DNA from: an uncultured Alphaproteobacteria bacterium
GTDB lineage: Bacteria > Pseudomonadota > Alphaproteobacteria > Pelagibacterales > Pelagibacteraceae
Assembly: GCA_903869725.1 (NCBI GenBank)
Contig: CAIQAD010000002.1
Location: 1 to 64,000 of the forward strand
Reading direction: 5' to 3'
Length of the DNA stretch: 64,000 nucleotides
Part shown: one piece after another, positions 16,206-27,958 of the stretch
How positions within the stretch are numbered: the stretch's first letter is position 1
Layout: every line of letters begins with the position of its first letter
Program-made: the position numbers and the translations under genes
Notes under the pieces: model-generated
What the model saw: only the letters and a program-made list of their open reading frames with translations
What the model was told of the DNA's origin: nothing
Databases searched by the model: none

Positions 16206-17366
16206 ATGAAAAAAATTTATTCTCTTTTCTCTATTTCTATTTGTTTGTTATTTTTATTAACTCAAAACTCTTTTTCTCAAAAAAAAGAAACTATTTATGA
16301 AAAACTAGATTTATTTGCAGATATTTTTAATACTGCAGAAAAAGAATATTACAAACCAATAAATGAAAATGAAGCAATAGACGGAGCCATAAACGGCATG
16401 CTTCAATCTTTAGATCCTCATTCTTCCTATATGAATCCTCAATCATTTAAAAATCTAAATATTGAGACTAAAGGAGAGTTTGGTGGACTTGGAATAGAAG
16501 TTACTATGGAACAAGGCTTGATTAAAGTTATCTCCCCGATTGATGATACTCCGGCTTTTAAAGCTGGAATAAAATCTGGAGATTACATTGTTAAAATAGA
16601 TAATCATCAAGTAAAGGGATTAGCTATTGATGAAGCTGTAAATAAAATGCGTGGTAAGAGCGGAACTTCCGTAACCTTAACAATAAGAAGAATTGATGTT
16701 AGCGAACCTATAGTTATTAAATTAAATAGAGAAATAATTAAAAATAAGTCTGTTACTTATAATTTTATAGATAAAGAAAAAGTTGCATACATTAGACTAA
16801 AGGTATTTGATGAAAACTCTGGAAAAGAAATTCAAGACGCAATAAAAGACATTAAAAATCACAATTCTAATATTCGTGGATATATTTTTGATTTAAGAAA
16901 TAATCCTGGAGGTCTTTTAGTTGAAGCTATTAAAATTTCTGACGCTTTTTTAACAGATGGTGAAATTGTTTCTACAAAAGGAAGGGATCCTAAAGATATA
17001 AAAGTTTACAGTGCTAAATCTAAAAAAGTCGATATGATTGATGGCAAGCCAATAATTGTATTAATTAATGAAGGTTCAGCATCTGCTTCTGAAATAGTAA
17101 CTGGTGCGCTCAAAGATAATAAAAGGGCAATTATTATTGGAGAAAAATCTTATGGAAAAGGTTCTGTTCAATCAATTATGCCTCTATCAAACGGCGGAGG
17201 ATTAAGATTAACTACTGCTAAATACTATCTGCCTGGAGGTGAAACAATTGAAGATATTGGAGTAATGCCAGACATTATTGTTCAAAGAAAAAAAGATAAT
17301 TTTAAATTTAATGATCCGGCTAATGATAATCAGTTAATTTATGCTCTGAAACTTCTTGAATCATAA
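16206..17366 (+). CDS. ctpA: Carboxyl-terminal processing protease (S41 family)
   Basis: Periplasmic serine protease of 386 residues. Signal peptide at about 1-24 (MKKIYSLFSISICLLFLLTQ), then the helical cap (DPHSSYMNP), a PDZ domain around 85-165 (EFGGLGIEV to GTSVTLTIRR) and the S41 domain with catalytic Ser in NEGSASASEIVTG and Lys in GEKSYGKGSVQ. Homologues trim precursor proteins or cell-wall hydrolases. It starts 1 nt after rlmH and shares its last base with rppH. Confidence 0.94.
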   Translation: MKKIYSLFSISICLLFLLTQNSFSQKKETIYEKLDLFADIFNTAEKEYYKPINENEAIDGAINGMLQSLDPHSSYMNPQSFKNLNIETKGEFGGLGIEVTMEQGLIKVISPIDDTPAFKAGIKSGDYIVKIDNHQVKGLAIDEAVNKMRGKSGTSVTLTIRRIDVSEPIVIKLNREIIKNKSVTYNFIDKEKVAYIRLKVFDENSGKEIQDAIKDIKNHNSNIRGYIFDLRNNPGGLLVEAIKISDAFLTDGEIVSTKGRDPKDIKVYSAKSKKVDMIDGKPIIVLINEGSASASEIVTGALKDNKRAIIIGEKSYGKGSVQSIMPLSNGGGLRLTTAKYYLPGGETIEDIGVMPDIIVQRKKDNFKFNDPANDNQLIYALKLLES

Positions 17367-17833
17367 TGGCTAATCTTAATAATCTTCCTTATCGAACAGG
17401 GGTTGGGATTATATTAATAAATGATGAAAAAAAAGTATTTGTCGGAAAAAGAATAGATAGTACTAAAGCTTGGCAAATGCCACAGGGAGGGGTAGATAAA
17501 GATGAAGATTTATTTTCTGCAGCCACAAGAGAACTTCAAGAAGAAACTGGAATTACTTCTATAGAAATAATAAAAAAATCTAATAAAAAATTTTTTTATG
17601 ATTTACCCAAAGATCTTTTAGGAAAAATATGGAGAGGCAAATACAAAGGACAAAAGCAAACTTGGTTTTTGATGAAATTTATTGGAGAACAAAAAGAAAT
17701 TAATTTAAAGCAAAAAAAACCTGAATTTAATCAATGGAAATGGGTTACTCCTTCTGACTTACCTAAAATTATCGTTCCTTTTAAAAAAAACCTTTATCGA
17801 GAAGTTTTAAAAGAATTTAAGAAATATCTCTAA
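17366..17833 (+). CDS. rppH: RNA pyrophosphohydrolase (Nudix)
   Basis: Removes pyrophosphate from the 5' end of mRNA to trigger decay, or hydrolyses dinucleoside polyphosphates (the IalA name in alphaproteobacteria). 155 residues. RppH start YRTGVGIILIN, the MPQGGVDKDE lead-in and a full Nudix box (GX5EX7REUXEEXGU, ending RELQEETGI, about 40-62) are present, then KGQKQTWFL. Last gene of the plus-strand operon; its stop interlocks with atpC (CTAA), with no terminator between. Confidence 0.95.
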   Translation: MANLNNLPYRTGVGIILINDEKKVFVGKRIDSTKAWQMPQGGVDKDEDLFSAATRELQEETGITSIEIIKKSNKKFFYDLPKDLLGKIWRGKYKGQKQTWFLMKFIGEQKEINLKQKKPEFNQWKWVTPSDLPKIIVPFKKNLYREVLKEFKKYL

Positions 17834-18221
17834 TTTTTAAGATTATTTATTTGATCAATTATTTGATTATTTAAATATACCTCTTCATCAGAAATATCTT
17901 TATTAGTTAATTTATTTTCAGCATTTTTTTTCAGATTAGATATTTCATCACTTTGAAATTGACTAGAATTAAAGAAATTATCTAAAAGAATACTTAGTTT
18001 ATTATTGTTAAACTCTACAGTTCCGCCTGTCGAAAAAAAGATCTCTGAATTATTTCCATCTTTAACTATAATTTTACCTGCTTTTAAAAAAGTAATTAAA
18101 GAAATATGATCTTTGAATATTTCCATTTCACCTTCAATTCCTGAAATAAATACGCTTTCAGCATTTTTTGCTAAAGCAACTTGTTTTGGTGTTATGATTT
18201 CTACCTGGATTTGCTCAGACA

Positions 18222-18222
<1 letters not shown>
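17830..18222 (-). CDS. atpC: ATP synthase F1 subunit epsilon
   Basis: 130 residues, the central-stalk epsilon subunit. N-terminal beta-barrel motifs MSEQIQVEIITPKQV and GIEGEMEIFKDHISLITFL are typical, followed by a shortened C-terminal helical domain. Last gene of atpHAGDC; its start shares the boundary base with the atpD stop. Confidence 0.94.
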
Positions 18223-20540
<2,318 letters not shown>

Positions 20541-20541
<1 letters not shown>

Positions 20542-22076
20542 TATTTTTTAAATTCTTTTTTAAAATTACTAATAAAATTCTTTAATTTTTCTTCTGTAGC
20601 TTCATCAATTTTTCCAGATGACTGAATACTATTTAAAATTTCTTGTGCTTCATTTTTAAGTTTTGTTAAAAGTTTTTTTTCAAAAGATTTAATTTGTCCT
20701 AACTCAATATCATCCAAGAAACCTTTTACTCCACAAAAAATTGAAATAACTTGTTCTTCAACTTTCAAAGGTTGATATTGATCTTGTTTTAATAATTCAG
20801 TTAATTTTGAACCTCTATTTAATAATTTCTGAGTTGAAAGATCTAAATCTGAACCAAATTGCGCAAAGGCAGCCATTTCACGATATTGCGCTAACTCAAG
20901 TTTAATTGATCCGGAAACTTGTTTCATTGCTTTAATTTGCGCTGCAGATCCAACTCGTGATACTGACAAACCTACGTTTACTGCAGGTCTAACTCCTTTA
21001 TAGAATAATTCGGTTTCTAAAAAAATTTGTCCGTCAGTTATAGAAATAACGTTGGTCGGAATATATGCAGAAACGTCACTTGCTTGCGTTTCAATAATTG
21101 GTAACGCAGTTAAAGAACCGCCTCCGTTTTTTTCATTTAACTTAGCAGCTCTTTCTAACAATCGACTGTGAAGATAAAAAACATCTCCTGGGAAAGCTTC
21201 ACGCCCTGGTGGTCGACGTAAAAGTAGTGACATTTGTCTATAAGCAACTGCTTGTTTAGATAAATCATCGTATATAATTAAAGCATGCATTCCATTATCT
21301 CTAAAATATTCTCCCATTGTACAGCCAGTATAAGGCGCTAAAAATTGAAGTGGAGCGGGATCAGAAGCTGTAGCCGCGACCACTATAGTATATTCCATTG
21401 CACCTGCATCTTCTAATGTTTTAACAATTTGAGCTACGCTTGATCTTTTTTGGCCGATTGCAACGTAAATACAATATAACTTCTTTTTTTCATCATTAGA
21501 TTTATTAACTTCTTTTTGATTAATAATTGCATCAATTGCAATTGCTGTTTTGCCTGTTTGTCTATCACCAATAATTAGCTCTCTTTGTCCTCTTCCTACT
21601 GGAACTAAACTATCAATAGCTTTTAAACCTGTTTGCATAGGTTCATTAACAGATTGTCTTGGAATGATTCCTGGAGCTTTAATTTCCACTCTTTTTCTCT
21701 CTAAATTTTTATCTACAGATCCTTTTCCATCAATAGGGTTTCCTAATGCGTCAACTACTCTACCTAATAAAGATTTTCCTACTGGAACATCAACAATTGC
21801 TCCTGTTCTTTTTACAACGTCACCTTCTTTAATTTTTGAATCATCTCCAAAAATAACAACTCCAACATTTTCTGTTTCTAGATTCAACGCCATACCTTTT
21901 GTGCCATCTGGAAATTGAACCATTTCACCTGCCTGAACATTATCGAGACCATAAACCCTTGCTATACCGTCTCCGACTGTCAATACTTGACCAACTTCAG
22001 AAACTTCAGCATTTGTTCCAAAGTTTTCTATTTGATCTTTTAATATATTAGTGATTTCTGAAGGAGTAATTTTCAT
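20541..22076 (-). CDS. atpA: ATP synthase F1 subunit alpha
   Basis: Non-catalytic nucleotide-binding subunit of F1, 511 residues. P-loop [11 protein letters not shown] near 171, [42 protein letters not shown] region, and the subunit-specific arginine in the [13 protein letters not shown] stretch (about residue 375). Follows atpH by 6 nt. Confidence 0.98.
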
Positions 22077-22082
22077 AAAATT

Positions 22083-22613
22083 TTAATTATTTAATAATTT
22101 ATTTAATTTTGTTTTTGCAGATGTGTCAATCATTGTACTACCGATTTGCAAAACCGATCCGACCAATAATGAAGAATCTACCAAAAAAGAAATATTAATC
22201 TTTTTATTAAGAGTAGAGTTTAATTTCTCAGATATTTGTTTCTTTTCTAAATCTGTTATTTCGTGCGACAACCTTAATGCAGCTTGTATTTCTCCTCTTT
22301 TTTGAGAAGAAAGATTAAAGAAATTATTAATTATTTTTTCTATAAAAAAAAATCTTCTGTTTTTATTAACTACTTTTAAAAAACTTATAAATAAATTAGA
22401 AAAAGATAATTTTTTTGATAAAGCTTCTATAACCCCCTCTACAACATTAGATTTATAGGTTGGATTTTTAATAAAATTTTTAAGCTCTGTATTTTTTTCT
22501 AAAACTTCTTTTAAGGTAATGAAATCTTTCTCTAAAATACTTAGTTCTTTATTTTTATCTGCAATTTCATAAACTGCCTTAGCATAACGATTAATTTCGC
22601 CTAAAGATTGCAT
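22083..22613 (-). CDS. atpH: ATP synthase F1 subunit delta
   Basis: Peripheral-stalk subunit of 176 residues. N-terminal helical part NRYAKAVYEIADKN (about 8-21) and the C-terminal signature region DSSLLVGSVLQIGSTMIDTS match OSCP/delta. First gene of the F1 operon. The 81-nt space to priA must hold the promoter; a weak candidate exists (TTGATT then TACGAG, 17 nt apart on the minus strand) but it is not convincing. The F0 genes lie elsewhere, as is usual in alphaproteobacteria. Confidence 0.93.
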   Translation of the reverse strand: MQSLGEINRYAKAVYEIADKNKELSILEKDFITLKEVLEKNTELKNFIKNPTYKSNVVEGVIEALSKKLSFSNLFISFLKVVNKNRRFFFIEKIINNFFNLSSQKRGEIQAALRLSHEITDLEKKQISEKLNSTLNKKINISFLVDSSLLVGSVLQIGSTMIDTSAKTKLNKLLNN

Positions 22614-22694
22614 AGATTTTAATTTTAAACTTTAAATCAAAAAATGTCTCGTAACATGCGAAATTGCTCTAATCAAGAGAGATAGTCTGAATTT

Positions 22695-24671
22695 TTATCT
22701 AAAATTAATTGGATCAACATCAATAGTTAACGAAATATTTTTTTTAATTACTATTGTTTTTAGCCAATCTTTTAAAATTTTTTGAGGAAAATCACTGTTA
22801 GGATATTTTAATAACAATCTTGAACGATATTTTCCCTTTATAAGCGAAATAGAAGCGCTCACGGGACCAAGTAACTTAGCATTTTTCATTAATGGAATTT
22901 TATTTTTAAGAATTCGGGCAAATTCATCAACGTCAAATTTATTTTTACCTGAAACAATAAATGCAATTAATTTTGTATAAGGTGGTAAATTCGCTTTTTC
23001 TCTAAAATTAATCTCTGCTTGGTAAAATGACAAAATATTTTTGTCACAAATTGATTTGAGAGTTTCGCTTTCTGGTTCAAAGCTCTGAAGATAAACAATT
23101 GATTTTTTAACTTCGCGACCCGCTCTACCACTTAACTGATTCATGAGCTGAAAAGTTTTTTCTGAACTTCTTATATCGCTACCTAAAAAATTCGTATCAG
23201 CATTAACAACAACAATACAATTTAACATTGGAAAATGAAAACCTTTTGAAATTAGTTGTGTTCCAACAATAATATCAATTTTTCCATTGTAGATGTTTTC
23301 AAATATTTTTTTTGTTTTTTCGTCTTCATGAATAAAATCACTAGAAAATAATTCTATTTTTTTGTCTGGAAAAATTTCTTTTACTTCCTCATAAATTTTT
23401 TCAACCCCTAATCCGTAAAAAGTTAATTGACAATCTCCATCTTCTTTACATTTTTTTTTTAATGATGAATGATAATCACAATAATGACATATTAATTGAT
23501 TGTTTTCTTTATGAAAAGTTAAAGCAACCGAGCAATTAGGACATTGAAATCTATGCCCACATTTTGAACATATAACGCATGTAGAGTAACCTCTGCGATT
23601 TAAAAAAAATAAAATTTGTTCTTTTTTTGAAATTTTATTTTTTAAATCATTAATAATACTTTCAGAAATAAATTTATTTTTTTTTGCAGGAAATTTTTTT
23701 AGATCTATAATTTTAATTTCCGGAAGCTCTGCATCGTTAAATCTTTTGATTAAACTAACATAAGAAAAATTCTTTTTTAAAGTATTGTAATATGTTTCTA
23801 TTGAAGGTGTTGCTGAAATTAAAATTATTGGTATTTTTTGAATTGAAGATAATAAAATAGCCATATCTCTTGCATTGTATGTAATTTGATCATCTTGTTT
23901 AAAAGATTGGTCATGTTCTTCATCAATAATAATTAACCCCAACTTTTTAAATGGCAAAAATAATGATGACCTAGCCCCCATTATTAAATTAATTTTTTGA
24001 TTTGATATTCCGTGAAAAATTTTTTTCTTATTTTTTTCTGATATTGATGAGTGCCAAATCGCAGGATAATTTCCAAAATATTCTTTAAATTTTTCTTTTA
24101 TTTGATTGGTTAAAGCAATTTCTGGGATTAACACCAAAACCTGATAACCTTTTTCTAAAAAATCTTTTATTTTTTTTAAATAAATTAATGTTTTTCCAGA
24201 ACCAGTAATTCCATGCAATAATGTTGTTGAAAAACTATCAGGAAGCACTTTCTCATCTAATATCTTAATTGCTTTTATTTGATTTTCATCAAAACTAATA
24301 TTTTTATCAAATTGATCATAATATTCTTCATATTCTTCATTCAATATTTTTTTTATACTGTTTTCGGTTAACGCTTGTTTATAAATAAATAACTTAAGAA
24401 CAATACCTATATCAACCAAGTTATATTTTGAAAACTTTTCAATAAAAATTATTTTTTCTTTAGTAAGCGAAGGAAAACTTATTTTTTTTTTTATATTCTT
24501 AATTTTAATTGTATTTTTTAATACCGATCCTTCTTTCCAAACCACACCAATTACATCTTTGTTACGAAAAGAGACTTGAACAAAATCTCCTATGGACAAA
24601 TTCATTTCTTTTGGAACAGAATATGTGAAAGGATGGTCAAATTTTAATGGCAATAATACATCTAATTTCAT
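22695..24671 (-). CDS. priA: Primosomal protein N' (replication restart helicase)
   Basis: 3'-5' superfamily 2 helicase that reloads the replisome at stalled forks. 658 residues, at the short end of the family. N-terminal DNA-binding region (MKLDVLLPLKFDHPFTYSVP), Walker A HGITGSGKT near 158, DEEH box, LISATPS (motif III) and the zinc module with CVICSKCGHRFQCPNC and CHYCDYHSS around 370-410, then GTQLISKGFHFP and QLSGRAGR. It lies upstream of the atp operon on the same strand and diverges from the transaldolase gene. Confidence 0.96.
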   Translation of the reverse strand: MKLDVLLPLKFDHPFTYSVPKEMNLSIGDFVQVSFRNKDVIGVVWKEGSVLKNTIKIKNIKKKISFPSLTKEKIIFIEKFSKYNLVDIGIVLKLFIYKQALTENSIKKILNEEYEEYYDQFDKNISFDENQIKAIKILDEKVLPDSFSTTLLHGITGSGKTLIYLKKIKDFLEKGYQVLVLIPEIALTNQIKEKFKEYFGNYPAIWHSSISEKNKKKIFHGISNQKINLIMGARSSLFLPFKKLGLIIIDEEHDQSFKQDDQITYNARDMAILLSSIQKIPIILISATPSIETYYNTLKKNFSYVSLIKRFNDAELPEIKIIDLKKFPAKKNKFISESIINDLKNKISKKEQILFFLNRRGYSTCVICSKCGHRFQCPNCSVALTFHKENNQLICHYCDYHSSLKKKCKEDGDCQLTFYGLGVEKIYEEVKEIFPDKKIELFSSDFIHEDEKTKKIFENIYNGKIDIIVGTQLISKGFHFPMLNCIVVVNADTNFLGSDIRSSEKTFQLMNQLSGRAGREVKKSIVYLQSFEPESETLKSICDKNILSFYQAEINFREKANLPPYTKLIAFIVSGKNKFDVDEFARILKNKIPLMKNAKLLGPVSASISLIKGKYRSRLLLKYPNSDFPQKILKDWLKTIVIKKNISLTIDVDPINFR

Positions 24672-24724
24672 TTAAAAAATTATTTTTTGTTTATTTCTTA
24701 TTATAAATTTTATATTCTATATTC

Positions 24725-25384
24725 ATGGAAATTTTTTTAGACTCATCTGATATTAAAGAAATTAGGCAATTAAACAAATCTAATTTGATTAATGGAATTA
24801 CTACTAACCCATCGCTTCTTGCAAGTGTAAAGACTGATTTTAAAATATTACTCAAAGAAATTTGCAAAGAAATTAAAGGTCCGGTAAGCGCTGAAGTTAC
24901 AGCTTCAAATTTTAATGATATGCTTAAAGAGGCAGAAATATTCAAAAAAATTGCAAAAAATATAGTTATTAAAATTCCTTTAACACAGGATGGACTACAA
25001 GCATGTCACGCTCTTTCTAAAAAAAAAATTAAAACTAATGTTACTCTTTGTTTTAGTCCTTCCCAGGCATTACTTGCTGCTAAAGCTGGAGCAACTTATA
25101 TATCTCCTTTTGTTGGAAGACTTGATGATATAGGAGAAAATGGAATTGAACTTATTTCTGATATAAGAAAAATATTTAATAATTATAAAAATCTCAAAAC
25201 CAAAATATTAGCTGCTTCTTTAAGAACTGTAGATCATGTTAATAAGGTTGCTGTAATTGGAGCAGACGTTGCAACTATACCTGCTAAAATTTTTAAAGAA
25301 CTATACAAACATCATCTAACAGATAAAGGAATTGAAATATTTAGTTCTGATTGGAAAAAATCAGGTATGAAAATTTTACCCTAA
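24725..25384 (+). CDS. Transaldolase / fructose-6-phosphate aldolase family protein
   Basis: 219-residue small transaldolase (FSA/TalC subfamily). N-terminal MEIFLDSSDIKEIRQL, TTNPSLL (27-33), the Schiff-base lysine Lys83 in IVIKIPLTQDG, NVTLCFSPSQALLAAKAGA and SPFVGRLDDIG are diagnostic. Short members can be true transaldolases or aldolases; sequence alone does not decide. The gene is isolated between two minus-strand blocks and its stop interlocks with lpdA (CTAA). Confidence 0.9.
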   Translation: MEIFLDSSDIKEIRQLNKSNLINGITTNPSLLASVKTDFKILLKEICKEIKGPVSAEVTASNFNDMLKEAEIFKKIAKNIVIKIPLTQDGLQACHALSKKKIKTNVTLCFSPSQALLAAKAGATYISPFVGRLDDIGENGIELISDIRKIFNNYKNLKTKILAASLRTVDHVNKVAVIGADVATIPAKIFKELYKHHLTDKGIEIFSSDWKKSGMKILP

Positions 25385-26778
25385 AAATGAATTGCTCGTT
25401 TATCAACTGCTAAAGCGGCTTCTTTTATAGCCTCAGCTAGAGTTGGATGTGCATGACACGTTCTTGCAATATCTTCAGAGCTTGCGCCAAACTCCATAGC
25501 TATAGCCATTTCAGCAATCATATTTCCAACGTCAGGACCGATCATATGAACACCTAAAACTTGATCAGTCTTTTCGTGCGCTAAAATTTTAACAAAACCA
25601 TCTGCCTCATCATTAATTTTAGCTCTTGAATTTGCCATAAAAGGAAATTTTCCAATCTTATAAGGAATTTTTTGTTCTTTTAATTGCTCTTCAGTTTTTC
25701 CAACGGACGCAACTTCTGGGGAAGTATAAACAACCCCTGGAATAACATCATAATTAACATGTCCATATTTTCCAGAAATAAACTCAGCAACTGCTATTCC
25801 TTCTTCTTCAGCTTTATGCGCGAGCATAGGTCCATTGATTACATCGCCTATGGCATATATATTATCTATATTTGTCCTATATTTATGATCGGTCTCGATT
25901 CTACCCTTTGAATCTATTTTTACTCCTATTTTATCTAGATTTAATCCTAAAGTGTTAGGTTTTCTTCCAACTGACATTAGAACAACATCACAACTCATTT
26001 CACTTTGATTACCATTCTTCTCGATTATAACTGTGGCACCTTTGTTATTTCTTTTAACGTTTACAACTTTTGTAGATAAATTAAATTTTATTCCCTGTTT
26101 TTGTAAAATTTTTAAAAAATTTTCTGAAATTTCTCTATCCATTCCAGGAGTTATATGATCTAAATATTCTACAACGTGAACTTCGGAACCAAGACGCAAC
26201 CATACAGAACCCATTTCTAGACCAATATAGCCAGCTCCAATAACAATCATTTTTTTTGGAACTTCAGACAAAGTTAATGCGCCTGTAGAAGATAAAATTA
26301 TTTTCTCATCAATTTCTATATTAGGTAAAGAGATAGGAACAGATCCAGTTGCAATAACAATATTTTTGAATTTATAATTTTTTTTATTATTTGAAAAATC
26401 CAAGACTGAAATTGTAGTTTTATCAACAAAAGATCCGAATCCTTTGAGATAAGTAACTTTATTTTTCTTAAATAAAAATTCTATACCTTTGGTAAGACCT
26501 TCGACTGATTTAGCCTTGTGACTCATCATTTTCTCAATATCTAATTTAGGTTCAGAAATATTGATTCCTATATTTTTAAATTCAGTTTTTGCTTTTTTAT
26601 ATAACTCTGATGAGTGCAATAACGCTTTTGAAGGAATGCATCCTACATTTAAGCAGGTTCCTCCTAGTGCGCCTCTAGATTCAATACAAGCTACGTTTAA
26701 TCCAAGTTGTGCTGCTCTAATAGCTGAAACATAACCTCCTGGACCACCGCCAATTATTATAAAATCAAACTCTTCCAT
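25381..26778 (-). CDS. lpdA: Dihydrolipoyl dehydrogenase (E3)
   Basis: FAD enzyme that reoxidises lipoyl groups of 2-oxoacid dehydrogenases. 465 residues. FAD motif IIGGGPGGYVSAIRAA (7-22), redox disulfide GGTCLNVGCIPSKALLHSS (about 40-58), NAD motif GAGYIGLEMGSVW, GDVINGPMLAHKAEEEG, and the C-terminal His-Glu in CHAHPTLAEA. It is 3 nt downstream of sucB, so it is the E3 of the 2-oxoglutarate dehydrogenase complex, perhaps shared with other complexes. Confidence 0.97.
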   Translation of the reverse strand: MEEFDFIIIGGGPGGYVSAIRAAQLGLNVACIESRGALGGTCLNVGCIPSKALLHSSELYKKAKTEFKNIGINISEPKLDIEKMMSHKAKSVEGLTKGIEFLFKKNKVTYLKGFGSFVDKTTISVLDFSNNKKNYKFKNIVIATGSVPISLPNIEIDEKIILSSTGALTLSEVPKKMIVIGAGYIGLEMGSVWLRLGSEVHVVEYLDHITPGMDREISENFLKILQKQGIKFNLSTKVVNVKRNNKGATVIIEKNGNQSEMSCDVVLMSVGRKPNTLGLNLDKIGVKIDSKGRIETDHKYRTNIDNIYAIGDVINGPMLAHKAEEEGIAVAEFISGKYGHVNYDVIPGVVYTSPEVASVGKTEEQLKEQKIPYKIGKFPFMANSRAKINDEADGFVKILAHEKTDQVLGVHMIGPDVGNMIAEMAIAMEFGASSEDIARTCHAHPTLAEAIKEAALAVDKRAIHF

Positions 26779-26781
26779 AAT

Positions 26782-27957
26782 TTAAATATTTAAAAATAAT
26801 CTTCTTGGATCTTCTAAATATTCTTTGACTCTTACTAAAAAAGAAACGGCATCTTTTCCATCTATAATTCTGTGATCATAAGACAAAGCTAAATACATAA
26901 TAGGTCTTACTTCAATCTTGCCATCAATAACAACTGCTCTTTGAACAATGTTATGCATACCAAGCACTCCTGATTGTGGTGGATTTAAAATTGGAGTTGA
27001 TAACATTGAGCCGTAAATTCCTCCATTTGTGATTGTAAATGTACCACCCTGCAATTCTTCTATTGTAAGTTGGCCAGTTTTTGCTTTTTCACCAAGAAGA
27101 ACAATTTTTTTTTCAATATCAGCAAATGATAATTGATCTGCTTCTCTAACTACAGGTACTATCAATCCCTTTTCAGTTCCAACTGCAACGCCAATATTAT
27201 AATAATTCTTATAAAGAATTTCATCATTCTGCACTTCTGCATTTAAAACTGGAAAAGACTTTAACGCGTTAACACAAGATTTAATAAAAAATGACATAAA
27301 ACCAAGTTTCACTCCATATCTTTTTTGAAAACCATCTTTATAATCAGCTCTCATTTCAATAATTCTTGTCATATCAATTTCATTAAAAGTCGTGAGCATG
27401 GCTGCATTATTTTGAGCTTCTTTTAATCTTTTTGCGATTGTTGCTCTAAGACGAGTCATTTTAACTCGTTCTTCATTTCCTTTGGTCGCACGAGCTTGTG
27501 TTGGAGCAAAATTTTGTCCCATTGCGTCTAGCAAATCTCCTTTTACAATTCTGCCATCCTTTCCTGAGCCAGATATTGTATTGATATCTATATTTTTTTC
27601 TTCAATAATTCTTTTAACAGAGGGAGATAAAAATTCTTTTTTACTAATTGGTATTTTTGGTTCTTCTATTATTTTTATTTGCTCAGAAATTTTTGTTTCT
27701 GCTTTCTTTGAAATATTTGAAACTCCAGATTCAATTGATCCTAATATTTCTCCAACACCGACTGTTAATCCTTCTTTAACTTTAATTTCCGCTAATACTC
27801 CGGATTGAGGAGATGGAACAGCAATACTTACTTTGTCAGTTTCAAGCTCAACTAATGGTTCGTCCGCCTGAACAGAATCGCCTACAGACTTCAACCATTT
27901 AGAAATGGTTGCTTCTTTTACTGATTCTCCTAAAACAGGAACTACTAAATTTACCAT
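26782..27957 (-). CDS. sucB: 2-oxoglutarate dehydrogenase E2 (dihydrolipoyl succinyltransferase)
   Basis: Core transacylase of the TCA-cycle 2-oxoglutarate dehydrogenase. 391 residues: one lipoyl domain with the lipoylated Lys in [14 protein letters not shown] (about 37-50), a Pro/Ser/Lys linker, the E3/E1-binding domain ([14 protein letters not shown] with [12 protein letters not shown], about 110-145) and the catalytic domain ending in [16 protein letters not shown] with the active-site His. Only one nucleotide separates it from sucA. Confidence 0.97.
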   Translation of the reverse strand: MVNLVVPVLGESVKEATISKWLKSVGDSVQADEPLVELETDKVSIAVPSPQSGVLAEIKVKEGLTVGVGEILGSIESGVSNISKKAETKISEQIKIIEEPKIPISKKEFLSPSVKRIIEEKNIDINTISGSGKDGRIVKGDLLDAMGQNFAPTQARATKGNEERVKMTRLRATIAKRLKEAQNNAAMLTTFNEIDMTRIIEMRADYKDGFQKRYGVKLGFMSFFIKSCVNALKSFPVLNAEVQNDEILYKNYYNIGVAVGTEKGLIVPVVREADQLSFADIEKKIVLLGEKAKTGQLTIEELQGGTFTITNGGIYGSMLSTPILNPPQSGVLGMHNIVQRAVVIDGKIEVRPIMYLALSYDHRIIDGKDAVSFLVRVKEYLEDPRRLFLNI

Positions 27958-27958
27958 A

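Noticed and set aside
21550-21918. 122-codon plus-strand frame inside atpA
   Set aside because: Antisense shadow of a fully conserved ATP synthase subunit; no ribosome site or domain.
22614-22694. Strong promoter for the atp operon
   Set aside because: The only candidate on the minus strand (TTGATT-N17-TACGAG) matches consensus poorly; a promoter must be near, but its position cannot be supported.
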